In this document: positions 26,023-36,542 of the stretch, piece after piece | How positions within the stretch are numbered: position 1 is the stretch's first letter | Layout of the letters: every line of letters begins with the position of its first letter | Assembly: GCA_003956705.1 (NCBI GenBank) | Contig: QZCP01000002.1 | Span: 193,518-257,517, forward strand | Reading direction: 5' to 3' | DNA: 64,000 nt | Origin: Brevipalpus yothersi | Taxonomy: Eukaryota > Arthropoda > Arachnida > Trombidiformes > Tenuipalpidae | Made by a program: the position numbers and the translations under genes | The notes under the pieces: generated by a model | The model's database searches: none | Told to the model about the DNA's origin: nothing | What the model saw: the letters and a program-made list of their open reading frames with translations, nothing else

Positions 26023-29000
26023 TGAAAACCCAAAATACAGTTCTTCCAACAATTCAAAAAGTACAGATAGACCATTCTTTTCTTTCAATCCATCTTTCAA
26101 GATAACAAATAGACTTCTTTTCTATTCTGTGTGTGTGTCCAAACTATTCTTTGTCCAGGCAACTTGTCTCAATGTGTTGTGATTCTCATCATCCATCAGA
26201 CTTCTCGATCAGCAGCCGTATCACTTCATACTTACCGAGTCTCATCTTCTTCTTATCAAGACTTCTTCTTTTTCTTCTTCTTCTTGTTCTCTTCACTATT
26301 TAAGCTAGGAGAAGACTTTTCTCTCGTACACACGAAGATCATTTTTTCTCTTCATCAAAAAAATGGATTATTTTTCCATAGGACACACACACTGATATAT
26401 GAGGCAAAAAATATATATATCAGCCAATTTTTCTTTTTCCTTGATTTCCTTCCGCTTTTTATACTCAAAGATTGACTTACTCAGCTTCAACTTATTTTTG
26501 TCAGATTTTTATCCATGATATTATCTGTCTTCTGCTACACTACACTGTAGTCCTCACTATAGCCAAAACTTTACTCAAATTTTCTTCTTCTCCTCTTCTC
26601 TTCTTCCTTTTCCTTTTTCTCTCTTCTTGGAACCAGATATTGCACTGGAAATGAACGTATGACTGATAATGGTTATGAAGCAGAACGTCAACTTCAATTC
26701 GTTAGTGATGCTGTGCTGGCATTTGCCTACGCATTCCATGAGATGCACAAAGATAAATGTGGTGGCCAACCAGGTATATGTGCCCAAATGAAACCAAACG
26801 ATGGAAACGAGGTGCTCAAATATCTCAAAAACGTCAGCTTCACGGGTAAGCATGAAAAAAGAATCTCAGTGAAAGTAATTAATTTTCACATGAACACCCT
26901 ACACATGCAAACAACTATCTCCACAGCATCATGTGCACAACACCTTTTTTTACTGTATATAATTTTTTTCAACACCTTCAAGAAGAGCAAACATTCATAA
27001 ATATAATCAGTTTGTGCTATATTAAGCATGTCATTTGAGAGGATGACTATACAACTGTTACTCTAGAGAATTTTACTATTCAAGGGAATAAATCTTCGAA
27101 TGTGTGTGTGTACATCTGTGGAATGGAAAGTCTAACCTTTGGTACACTGTCCTATCACAAAATCAACATCCTTGAGGAATTTGAAGGGATATACAAGAGA
27201 AAAGTTGACTAAGATTGGAAGTAGAGAGGCAAAAAGAATAAAACAACACATCATGATAGAATTTCATGCTCAATGTAAGGAAAAGAATACATGTATCTTT
27301 TTCCTTTCAATTGATGTTCTCTAGCCAGAAGAGACTGGAAATAGAATACTGACATATCGAAGCTTAACCGTTCAGTCGTGCAAGAAAATTGACCAATCGA
27401 ACAATGCAAGTAGTAGTGGATATACAGATTGGTGTGACAGAGAAAATACTTTTTTATTACACATTCCTCAACGATTCTTCTCCTTGAAGATTCCTCTACC
27501 AGTAGAAGAAAGGGAGAAGCTTATGTCTACAACTGTCAACAAATTCTAAGAGAAATGAAAGAAATGAAAGAATTACCCAAGAAAAAACTCAAATCAATCA
27601 TGACACAAGCAAATGGTCAAAAGAGAGATAAAAGTAAAGAGAAGCAAAACTTTGAAAGGAAAAATACGTCAAGACGTTAAATTAATTTACTTTCATCTAA
27701 CAATTGTTAATGGCTATGGTCATGGCTATCATTTAGTAGCAATGGACCCATGAGATGTACATTACAGTTCTCTTGGAAAAAATTTTTAGGCAAATGTTCG
27801 AGTATCCAAATGCATTTGGAGCCATTTCTGAAGGTTTTCTCTCTTCACTTTTATTCCTAAAATGATCTCCACAAAACTAGGCGAGATTTTGGCAGTAATT
27901 CACTCTCTCCATTTCCGCAATCATATTATGCTCTCAACTTTCTGATGGCAATTCACTGGACAATGTACACCTACTTGAATGTGGACAATCCAATTCGATT
28001 TTCCCAAATTCAATTCCCAAAATGGCCAGGCTTTCCATCATGATCAGAGCTATTTATGAGTGTGTACATGTATAAGATAGAATGATAATACATTCCAAAA
28101 GAATTAGCATGGCACTCAATCATAAATTATTTGTTGTCCAAGTACAGGAAAATGATTATATTAGATATAAGATAAGCAATGTCAAAGATTCACATAGAAG
28201 AATATTTGATCAACACTTACACTTCCATTGTTATCCATATTATGTTGACTCTTATAACACACAAATTCTGTAGAAATAGTTCTGAATGATCATCAGCAAC
28301 AGGTGTGAACTTCAAAAGATTCTTTGTGATCTTTGGAATTTGTATTTACCCAAAATAGATCAATATAACATATACTGAATGAAGAAGGATCGAGCAACTG
28401 AACAAAATTTAATTTGTAACAAATTCCTAGTTTTATTACTTTCCTATTCATGAATTAATGAAAGAAATTCTTGGAAAATTTCTCCTCAGAAAAAGAAAGA
28501 TATAACACAAGTATTGCTCTTTTATATTTTCATAGCTTCAAGTATTCCTATTTTCCTATCATCAGGAGCTTACCTTCACAGTATTTTCTCGATAAATCGA
28601 TTCTTGAAGTAGTTGAAATGGATTGACCTGTTCACTGATACGTTTCAAGCAGTTTTGCTAGAATCTCAAACTAAATCCATAGACTGGTGACTTGTTTTTT
28701 ATCTTTTGTCTTGATTTTTTACTTTTCAACAGTTTTCAGCAGTCTTCATTAAAAATTTCAGACCAATTTCCGGAGAATTCGAATAGGTTTCGCCAGGGTT
28801 CAACTATCTAATTCGATACTTTTCGAGAGAAATCAAGAGATTTGAAGACCTGAAGAAGATTTGAGAAGGTGTAATTGAATCTTAAGAAGGGTCATTAAAA
28901 AACAGCGTCAAAAAAGTGGGATTCAGGTGAATTTTTCAGCTTCTCATTCTAACACATGAAAGTGAATTCTTGGAATTTTGGTTTGAATCTTTTTCCTGGA

Positions 29001-31895
29001 GAGAATCTAACTCAAAGTTTTAATCGAAAGTTTATCGAATTTAATCTCCAGCCAAGAGGTAGAAAAAAATTTTGGCTGGAAAACTGTTTTCAACAACAAC
29101 AGCAACAATCTTTTCTTTCTCTCCACAATAGTCTTTCTATGGATCTTATTCACGGCTAAATTTGTGAATATACAAGCATATTCACTATACATGGCAGGGA
29201 ACATCCTTACAGACTATTTTTTTATTATTTTCTCTTCTTCAATCCATCACACATATACCTTTTGAGTTTGAAATCGAGTTTGGTGTGAATAGGGTTAACC
29301 TCTATCTGGTGAGAATGCCTATCCACAATTTTTTTACCTATACCCACAATTTCTTCTTGTGCTACTGTTCTTCTATGTAAGGTATTCACTGAGTAACAGT
29401 AAAGTAGTAGAATTCTTTTTCGATAAAGTTATATAGATTCACATTTCCTTAAATGATTCGATTTACTTTACCGGAAAGTGTACCGACAGTGGTAAATTGG
29501 AAAGATATATCTGCGGAAAGTTCATACATTCCACTTTCATCATCAGTTGATGTATGCATTAGTAGAAAAAATGTCATCAAACCCTCCTGATAAAGTCATC
29601 CTGTCATCAAGTATACTGTCGTTTAGTTGAATTGGAAACATTCATCCATTCATTTGAGCAGTTTAGCATCAGCCACGATATGTTTCTCCGTTTATAGATC
29701 CATGAGCCAAAAAAAAGAGTATTCCCATCTAATCCTATCATCTATTCAATCGGAAGTCAATGAATTTACACACAGCATACACATACACAACTTTAAATGA
29801 GGATCATTAAATTCTTAGTTTTTTTACCTCTCTATTTTTCGATTAAACGTAACTTTTTATCTCAATCTTTTTGTTTGTTTGTGTTTTTTCAGTCAACTTA
29901 CAGTTAATGAGAATTGAATTTTCTCATTTTCTTTCTCTTTCTTTCCTTCTTTCCTTCTTTCTCAAAATAAAAGGTTTATCTGGTGATAAATTCAAATTCT
30001 CAGGCAATCAAGATGGACCAGTTCGTTACAATATTTTACATTTCACCAAACTTTCTACTGGTTACAAATGGATTGAAGTGGGAACCTACATTGACAATGT
30101 TCTCTCTTTGCAAATGGATAAAATCTCATTTACAGAGACATCACCAGGTCAGTGTATATATATATAATATACATTAGCCGTTAAATTGATGAAACTCAGC
30201 AGATGAATTGTAATGAATAAATGTGCAGACTAGGTTACCCACACAAAACATAAGACCCTGTGAGCTCATGAGATAAAATGATTCTCTCATATATACTACA
30301 GTAGATATAGTTAGCTTCTTATTCCATGAATAATAACAAGAATGTCCACCCAGTAGCTCCTGGGCAGGAAAGCTTTTAAGGATGCATATCTTTCCTCTGT
30401 TGTCAATGTCCATCAATCCATTTATCCATGTATCTTAGGGATTATTTTCAGCATATGATCCCCCTGAAATGATGATGATAGATTATGGGCGAAAAAAAAT
30501 ACCATATTTATCACGATTATTAATCACAACATATTTTCTTCTCTAATACCTCTCTCTTCATCATCTAATATTCTCTACAGGTATTCCACGCTCAGTGTGC
30601 TCTGATCCGTGTTCAGTGGGTGAAGCAAAAATTCCCAGTGTAAGTGATAAATGCTGCTGGCTGTGTAATCCTTGCAGTGAATATCAGATCGTATTGAATG
30701 AGAAAAATTGTCACGATTGTGCTGATGGCCAACGGTCAGATCCAAGTCATTCACAATGTGTGGCCATACCGGAAGAATATGTGGACATCAATAATCCATT
30801 GGTTATTGGTGCATTCACTTTTTCAACTGTTGGCATTATTACCGTTACATGGATTGTGTTGGTTTTTATACATTTTCGAGATACACCAGTTGTTCGTGCT
30901 TCGGGACGTGAATTATCATTTGTTCTACTGTTCGGTCTATTGTCTTCCTATTCGGTGACTTATTTATTAATATTACGGCCAACCAATTTTGTTTGTGGTC
31001 TTACACACACCATGATCGGCTGCTCATTCAGTATTGTGTATAGTTCAATATTAACCAAAACCAATCGAATTGCCCGTATATTTGATGCAAGTAAACGATC
31101 AGCGATAAGACCCAGTTTCATTAGTCCACAATCACAATTGTGTATATGTTCCATCATGATTGTGATGCAAGTGATCATCACACTGATGTGGTTTGCATTC
31201 CATCCACCGAAAGCCACTTACTTTCATCCACAGAGGTCTTCAAATATTCTTAAATGCTCAACAACTGATGGAGTTGATTTCTTTTTGGCATTCGCTTATC
31301 CATTTATACTGATTTTTGTGTGCACTGTGTATGCTGTATTGACTCGAAAAATTCCCGAAGCTTTCAATGAAAGTAAACACATTGGCTTCACAATGTACAC
31401 TACATGTGTTATATGGATAGCTTTTATACCCATCTACATAACCACTCGAAATGATGTTACACTGAATATGATATCACTATCATATTCGATCAATGCTAGT
31501 TCTACTATTGCCATATTGTGTCTATTTTCAGCCAAATTGTATATTATTCTATTGCATCCGGAAAAAAACATTCGCCAATCAATTATCAACACTGCCAAGT
31601 ATGGAGCTGCAAATGATCTTGGTTTAATAAGTAAAGACAATATATCGGCTGATCATACACAATCGAATGCCAATCGAACGGCATCAGTAAGTGAAGGCCG
31701 GATGGAATCGGCAACACAATCAGAAGGTAAGGATGAATTGAAAGAATAGAGAGAAAATGTATTCCGTATTTCGTATTCTAAATATTCATTTTTGTTATTA
31801 ACATGGCTCGTAATATCGTTATCATTGTTATTATTATTGTTTCAGATCTATTGCAAACGGATGAGAATCGACTAGAAGTTCCCGGGAATTCATAA
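9870..31895 (+). CDS. mGluR-like class C GPCR, copy 2 (complete, mXR-like)
   Basis: Nine coding exons: 9870-10713, 12756-12910, 15599-15769, 16489-16633, 16776-17109, 26637-26845, 29974-30147, 30581-31726 and 31846-31895. They sum to 3,228 bp (1,075 aa plus stop), all with GT/AG sites and consistent phases. Order: signal peptide (about residues 10-32), acidic Ser/Thr-rich linker to about 197, Venus-flytrap domain (198-677), cysteine-rich domain (about 678-745), seven TM helices (about 753-1000) with ASGRELSFVLL and GFTMYTTC motifs, and a short Ser/Thr-rich tail. It is a plasma-membrane class C receptor. Backbone-ligand residues are kept (Ser338/Thr339, Asp359, Tyr387, Asp471). The gamma-carboxylate residues of glutamate receptors are replaced (Gly231, Ala235, Gln568). 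This matches the insect mXR/mangetout type better than a true glutamate receptor. Orthology would need a tree. Confidence 0.92.
10714..12755 (+). other. Intron 1 of mGluR copy 2
   Basis: About 2.0 kb without coding signal. It holds a duplicated 20-mer (11331-11350 and 11354-11373) and a (CT)n tract at 12653-12692 near its acceptor. Confidence 0.75.
12653..12692. repeat. (CT)n microsatellite
   Basis: A CT tract about 60 bp upstream of the exon 2 acceptor of mGluR copy 2. Confidence 0.95.
12756..12910 (+). CDS. mGluR copy 2, coding exon 2
   Basis: A 155-bp exon, same length and phases as in copy 1. It encodes GSIGNISDGTYYCRDG through LLRLFGIPQ. Clean acceptor (CTTACCTTCAG) and donor (CAG/GTAATC). 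Confidence 0.9.
12911..15598 (+). other. Intron 2 of mGluR copy 2, with assembly gap
   Basis: About 2.7 kb as assembled. It contains CT-rich imperfect repeats at 14370-14440, a run of Ns at 14712-14813 and a duplicated flank (see the gap entry). Open frames that cross the Ns are not real genes. Confidence 0.75.
14419..15106 (+). repeat. Assembly gap (102 Ns) between two copies of a 293-bp segment
   Basis: Bases 14419-14711 recur at 14814-15106 at a constant offset of 395. The first copy ends exactly where the Ns begin (14712) and the second starts exactly where they end (14813). I read through both and saw no mismatch. Two contig ends that overlap but were not merged, next to a CT repeat, would give exactly this, so the duplication is probably not biological. 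Confidence 0.85.
15599..15769 (+). CDS. mGluR copy 2, coding exon 3
   Basis: A 171-bp phase 0 exon encoding ISFFSTSPELSNK (residues 334-346) through EESNYGIK (to 390). It carries Ser338/Thr339, Asp359 and Tyr387 of the ligand pocket, with Phe337 where mGluR3 has Ala172. Polypyrimidine acceptor ending CCACAG. Confidence 0.9.
16489..16633 (+). CDS. mGluR copy 2, coding exon 4
   Basis: A 145-bp exon encoding AFEVLEELLKNTTICIAVK through KKDRARG, lobe 2 of the ligand-binding domain. It is separated from exon 5 by an intron of only 142 bp. Confidence 0.88.
16776..17109 (+). CDS. mGluR copy 2, coding exon 5
   Basis: A 334-bp exon encoding GVIVFGSDQEV (from residue 439), GSDGW (Asp471) and RNPWFIEFW, ending NQAHA. 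It is near-identical at the DNA level to exon 5 of copy 1 (7 differences in about 322 bp), although the neighbouring introns do not align. Confidence 0.92.
18327..18385. repeat. (CT)n microsatellite
   Basis: A pure CT tract followed by a TG-rich stretch, in intron 5 of mGluR copy 2. Confidence 0.95.
21667..21865. repeat. (CT)n and (GA)n inverted pair
   Basis: A CT tract at 21667-21717 and a GA tract at 21785-21865, 67 bp apart. They are mutually complementary, so the pair can form a long hairpin. Confidence 0.9.
23896..24650 (-). mobile_element. Solo LTR of an LTR retrotransposon, antisense in receptor intron
   Basis: A 755-bp segment begins TGTTAGGG and ends CGTAACA, so its ends are 5-bp inverted repeats of TG...CA type. 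It is flanked on both sides by CATG (23892-23895 and 24651-24654), a 4-bp target-site duplication. Base composition differs from the surrounding CT-rich intron. On the minus strand there is a TATATAAG box (24437-24430) followed about 145 bp later by AATAAA (24286-24281), the order expected for U3, R and U5. No internal retrotransposon coding sequence is present, so one LTR is left after recombination. The family (gypsy or BEL type) cannot be decided from the LTR alone. Confidence 0.8.
25969..26020. repeat. (CT)n microsatellite
   Basis: A pure CT tract in intron 5 of mGluR copy 2, about 0.6 kb before exon 6. Confidence 0.95.
26637..26845 (+). CDS. mGluR copy 2, coding exon 6
   Basis: A 209-bp exon encoding YCTGNERMTDNGYEAER, QFVSDAVLAFAYAFHEMHKDKC and DGNEVLKYLKNVSFTG, the end of lobe 1 of the ligand-binding domain. 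The position of the gamma-carboxylate lysine (EQESK in mGluR3) is Gln568 in EAERQ. Its acceptor AACCAG follows a long pyrimidine tract and joins exon 5 across a 9.5 kb intron. Confidence 0.9.
26846..29973 (+). other. Intron 6 of mGluR copy 2
   Basis: About 3.1 kb, AT-rich and unusually poor in long CT tracts for this window. I see no supported gene in it. Confidence 0.65.
29974..30147 (+). CDS. mGluR copy 2, coding exon 7
   Basis: A 174-bp exon (phase 1 to phase 1) encoding GLSGDKFKFSGNQDGPVRYN, then GYKWIEVGTY and the link to the cysteine-rich domain (SFTETSPG). This matches the family pattern of a G-x-x-F-x-x-x-GD block followed by YxIxNxQ-like and WxxVGxW-like strands. Confidence 0.85.
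30581..31726 (+). CDS. mGluR copy 2, coding exon 8 (cysteine-rich and 7TM domains)
   Basis: A 1,146-bp exon with the whole NCD3G cysteine-rich domain (SVCSDPCSVGEAK, CCWLCNPCSEY, CHDCADGQ) and all seven TM helices. TM3 and intracellular loop 2 carry SSILTKTNRIARIF, loop 3 KIPEAFNESKHIGF, and TM6 TTCVIWIAFIPIY. The exon is intronless across the 7TM domain. If the donor at 31727 is not used, the frame reads eight more codons and stops at 31749, giving a slightly different tail. Confidence 0.95.
31846..31895 (+). CDS. mGluR copy 2, terminal coding exon 9
   Basis: A short last exon after a 119-bp intron. Donor GAAG/GTAAGG and acceptor ATTGTTTCAG are good, and the phase 1 join gives DLLQTDENRLEVPGNS and a TAA stop. 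It is short, so it rests on the splice sites rather than on protein similarity; stopping at 31749 is the alternative. Confidence 0.65.
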
Positions 31896-33100
31896 TCTTC
31901 TACAAGCGTTCTCTCTCTTTCTCATTGTCTCAACTCTTCTTGACTTAATAAGGATGGAATCAAGAAGTAAGAGAAAGAGAAAGAGAAAGAGAGGAAGCTT
32001 ATGGTCAAGCATCGAGTAGCATTCCCAGCAGAAGGTGAAAATCTTTCTCTTTCTCCCAATGTTATGGACACTCAATCATGCCATCCAGGCTTTCTCTCTC
32101 TCTCTCTCCCACTTTGATTCAATGAAGACCAAAGGATCAAGCCTGTTTGCTTTCACTCATTTACTTGGTCATTATCTATCATACTCATGGGAAATAGTGA
32201 TATAGTGATGGAGAGAGAGAGAGAAAGGAAAATGGAACAGCTTGAAGCACCTAACTCTTTTCTCTACTCTCATCCTCAATTCCTATAATATACCATATAC
32301 CATATACTGTATATAAACGTATTATATAGCATTGCACCAGAAGAAGAACAATTTGATCCTTTCGTTTTGTGCTCTTTCTCTCTCTTTTCTTCTCTCTTAT
32401 GGACGTAAGTATCCATTGGACATGTTTTCATTCGAATTCTTTACCATTTTGCTTCTACAGAGCCTGATCGTGAATGAAGATGGTCCCAGGAAATGCTTCA
32501 AGAATGATTAAATATTTTGCTAGAATATTTTTTCCCTCTCTATCTCTACAAACACAACGACTATCCATCTGATACACAGTTAGAGTTATCACTCAATCAG
32601 CCCATGGGAATTTTTCAACTATACACATGGTCAATCAAAAGATGTCAAAACCGTAAGGTAACTGAGCAAACACATCATGCGAAGAGAGAGAAGTAGAGAA
32701 GGAAAAACGAAATTGGAATCACCTACGATTGTGTCACTACTACCATTTTCAAGAGCCACCAGATGCCCTCTCCTCAGAATGCCGAGAATAGATGGAATAT
32801 TCTGTTCTACAAAATTTGTTTTCAAAATTGTACTCGATTTCAGATCAGTATCAAAATATGTTCCAAAAATAAGTGGTGAGAGGCACAGAGGGAGAGAAAA
32901 ATATATCGAGTGTAATTGAATCAAATAGTTGAAATTTTGTGAACTTACTGTCACATACTGTCAACTTTGAAGCAAAATTTTCTTCAAGTTAAGTAAACCT
33001 GTCACAGAAACTCAAAGTCCATTAGTTCAAGTGTCGAGTTCTAGAAATACAAGCAAAAAAGTTCTTCAATAAGTCGAAAAACTTTACCCTGCTATTCTAG

Positions 33101-33116
33101 TCGCCATCTGGAGGTA
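33101..33116 (-). promoter_or_regulatory. CTCF-like site
   Basis: Reads CCTCCAGATGGCGACT on the minus strand, which contains the AGATGGCG core seen in arthropod CTCF motifs. It is a motif match only. Confidence 0.3.
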
Positions 33117-33275
33117 TTTCGAAATAGTGTATCTGAGTGTAAAAGTTCAGAGAGAATCGAACATGGTCATTGAAGGCTTATACAATGTATATCTGTATGT
33201 TGGGGAAGAATTTTGTATTCCATGATGATACCAATCGATCATGTTGTACTGTTTTTGTACAGATGACTTGAAAGC

Positions 33276-33281
33276 AATAAA
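33276..33281 (+). terminator. Candidate poly(A) signal AATAAA of mGluR copy 2
   Basis: A canonical AATAAA hexamer 1.4 kb after the stop codon, in the context GCAATAAAACC, with GT-rich sequence about 25 bp further on. An earlier variant ATTAAA lies near 32507. Which one is used cannot be told from sequence alone. Confidence 0.35.
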
Positions 33282-34102
33282 ACCTGAATGATAAGAAATT
33301 GAAATGTGGGGCAATTTTTTTTCGATATCTTTTATTGTATGGTTTCAAAATTTTCAAAGACTATTTACTATCACTCTTCATGGAATGATTTATTTTTCTT
33401 CTATTGATCTTACTTGATTCTTGGCCAATATGGATGGGTTCATGGCTTGATATGAATTCAATCAATCAACAATAACTCATTTATTTCAATCGATTATCAT
33501 CTGTTTTTGCTTTTGTTTTACCAACAAAACGTCAAGTTTTTTGGGTAAATTTTTTCGATGACTGATTAGACACCGTTCTTGCTAGAAATCGTATTTTCAT
33601 GCGAAATCTTAGAAAGAACTCTTTGATGATAGACAATCTTCAGACACCATAATGTAAACTTTTCTGAGTGTTTGATCAATTCTTGATAAACATTGTGTTC
33701 AACAAAACTCAGAATAACAAGTTTCCAAGGTTCAATCTATCTGAAACACAATTCGTTTCAATTTGATGGAAAGAAAGAATTTCAATGTAAATTTCAACCG
33801 ACAAAGTTTGTTTCCATGAACTTATATCTGACTCGAACTATTCCCCTAAAATCAACTGATAGTTCAAAACACAATGCATTTCGGTTGAAATGTCGCTTAC
33901 AAAATGTGACTGATGCAAAATTTTACCATTAACTCGAACCTTAATCGACGGTTGTTAATGGTTGAGTTATCAAAAAAAAATAAGATAACCGATCAGACTA
34001 GACTCAGAGGTAAATATTGATACTTTTCAACGACAATTATCATAATTTGTTATCAAAGATCTGAAAAGCTATCAGAGTGTCATTAACGATGACTATTTTC
34101 AG

Positions 34103-34299
34103 ATTTCAATTTGAATGATGGCAGAAAAATTTCCAAATCATTGATATTAAATTACCAATCATTGCCACCATCTTCAACACTGTCATCATCAATAAAGAAA
34201 ATCAGCCAATCAAAATCAAGAATTGCAACATCAATATCTGATATCAAAAGTTCATTACTAATCGTGCTAATAAATAGCGATGGGAATGTTAGCCGATGA
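34103..34299 (+). CDS. Possible alternative C-terminal exon of mGluR copy 2
   Basis: After the acceptor ACTATTTTCAG at 34102, joining the phase 1 end of exon 8 gives an open frame DFNLNDGRKISKSL and so on for 66 codons, ending in TGA at 34297-34299. The segment is Ser- and Lys-rich (SSTLSSSIKKISQSKSR), fits a cytoplasmic receptor tail, and lies in a stretch without CT repeats. The frame match has a one-in-three chance of being accidental and no similarity supports it. It could also belong to another gene or be non-coding. Confidence 0.25.
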
Positions 34300-34437
34300 T
34301 TTTGATGATCAAATCGAGTGAGAAAAGAAGATGTTTTCCACTCAAGCTCCAAGAGAAAGCTGTGTAATGATCCTCTTCCTCAAGAATTTGGCTTTCAAGT
34401 CTAGCCAATGACTTACTGGCCAGCTGAGATGATGACC

Positions 34438-34472
<35 letters not shown>

Positions 34473-34950
34473 CTCTTTCTTAGCTAATTGATGATGCCAT
34501 CGTTCAGTGTGAGTTTCGGTCAAACATAATCGAAAGCATCTGTGAGTATGTGTATGTCGCTCTTCTTTTGACTGTCCAAGCTGGAATGTTGCATCGCTTC
34601 TGGTATGCGGGGGAAGATGCCCATGAATATTTTCCCTTAGGTTTCTGTGTGAGAGAGGCCAAGAGAGAGAGAGAGAGAGAGAGAGACCATTTGTGTCTGT
34701 GTATTTCGACTGGTGGTCCTCAATGACGGCTTTTTGGACATATCTTCTTTCCAACCATGAAAATGAACGTTTCAACTTTCGGTGAGAATTTTGTGAGAGA
34801 ATACATATTTACATTTGAACTCAAATGTTAGCCTGAAGGGTCCATAGATGTGTTAGAACTTTCTTTTTCTTCTTGCTTCCTCTCTTGCCTCTTCATCTTG
34901 GCTTTGCTCATTTGCTTTTCGTGATTAGTTTTAAAATACTCAAGAATTTC

Positions 34951-34988
<38 letters not shown>

Positions 34989-36530
34989 GGATGATTGTCT
35001 GAATGAGTGCGTAGAGAAAATGATTGAAGAGAATGCAAATTTTTTTCATATTCAGAAGAGGATCAAATTCAATTTGCCCCGTTGAATAAGCTCGAATTGT
35101 TTGACTTGACTTTTTTCTTGGGTACCAAAAATAATTTTGACAGAAAAAATTGTGGTCCATATTTTTGGGAAAGAATATGAACAATAATAAAATAAAAAAT
35201 ATAATATTTCCGCCGCTATACAATGTATAATCATGGAAACTTTGCTTCAAGCTATTCGAAAGTCTTCTCAAAGTCACACATGTCCTGTATACACAGACTG
35301 AGAAAAAAAATTCCGACAATCAACAGTGTTCATTCAAAATTCTGAGCACGTAATTCCACATACACTTGTAGAAAGTGTATCAGTGACACATACACAATGT
35401 GTGGACCCGGAAGACAATAAAAAGGCATTCCTATATCATGTATTTTGAGAGGGAAAAGATAATCTAGTTTTCAGCATCTTATCACACACGCAAACAGATG
35501 ATATCATAACATATCATATCTCTTTCATCCAATAATGACATATTTTCGTGGATATTGTCTTATACCCAGCCCCTTGGGAGAGGAAGAAGGTTTTTTCCCT
35601 TTCGAAAGTGTAAATCCTATAACCAAATGAAAATCATTCTTGTTGAAATATTGAAAAATATTCTATCATGTGTCCATGAGAACGAAGAGAGAAAAAAAAT
35701 CCTCTACATCTAACCTGGTGATGGTGATCACTTTGATGACAGTTTTGGGCTCTTGCCTATTTCCAGAGAATACTTTTAAGAGTCCCTCCAGAATTTTTGG
35801 AGACCCTTCTTTGCTCCATCCTATCCTCTGTAAAGCATTCTTCCATCTATCATGGGCCTTTCTCTATCTTTATCATGAGTATCGAACACAACCAAATAAA
35901 TCCCCGATTTTTTTCCAATTCCAGTCTCTCCCGATTCTGTGAGCTAGAACAAAACCTCTCACATTTCACGAAGAACATATTCGATAGTTTATACAGATTG
36001 CCTGGATCAATTGGCTCACCGGTAGCACTTGTAAAATTTTCTCTCTCTCTCTCTTTCTTTTTTTCTCTCTCTTCCTAGCTCTTTCTACATTTTCAATGGT
36101 CATGATGGTTAGCATAACAATCACTTGGACATGACCCACATCTCAGATATTCATTCGTCCCTCAATGTCTCTCTTTCTAACCACTTCCTCATTTTACATG
36201 AGCCAATCTTTCTTTTTCTTCTTACAACATGTATAATATCAGAGAGAGAGAAAGAGAAAGTCTAGACGAAATTGTTCTCGAGTGAAAAGAATCTTCTTAA
36301 CACTTGATGATTCTTTCCGCCTCTTCCAACATCCATCGATAAGGCAGGCATTTCCATTGAATCATCTAGTTGAACACACATCATCCACTCTATGCAACTC
36401 ATCATACGATCAAGAGGGAAGAAAATAATTCAAATACAACAAAATTCGATTTTTTGTAACATTCCTTCCATCCTTGAACTGGACATTGTCCAGTCTATTC
36501 CATCAGTGCATATGTATATATTACATGATG

Positions 36531-36542
36531 CTAGATGGCGCT
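36531..36542 (+). promoter_or_regulatory. CTCF-like site upstream of kirre-like gene
   Basis: CTAGATGGCGCT matches the AGATGGCGC core of the Drosophila CTCF motif. It lies about 0.7 kb upstream of the kirre-like start codon, in opposite orientation to the site at 33101. It is a motif match only. Confidence 0.3.

Larger units (their letters stand above)
17110..26636 (+). other. Intron 5 of mGluR copy 2 (9.5 kb)
   Basis: The largest intron in the window. It holds (CT)n at 18327-18385, 21667-21717 and 25969-26020, (GA)n at 21785-21865, and a solo LTR at 23896-24650. I see no exon. Short open frames (for example near 20100 and 19500) have no domain and no splice context. Confidence 0.7.

Noticed and set aside
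32631..32954. Minus-strand frame with a protein-like middle (RRGHLVALENGSSDTIVG)
   Set aside because: No family recognised, no clear acceptor-donor pair and no partner exon nearby. It might be a lone exon, but one frame of this length is expected by chance.
33693..33932. 79-codon plus-strand frame in the receptor-kirre spacer
   Set aside because: It starts at GTG and has no similarity I can name. The surrounding sequence is low in repeats, but that is not enough to call a gene.
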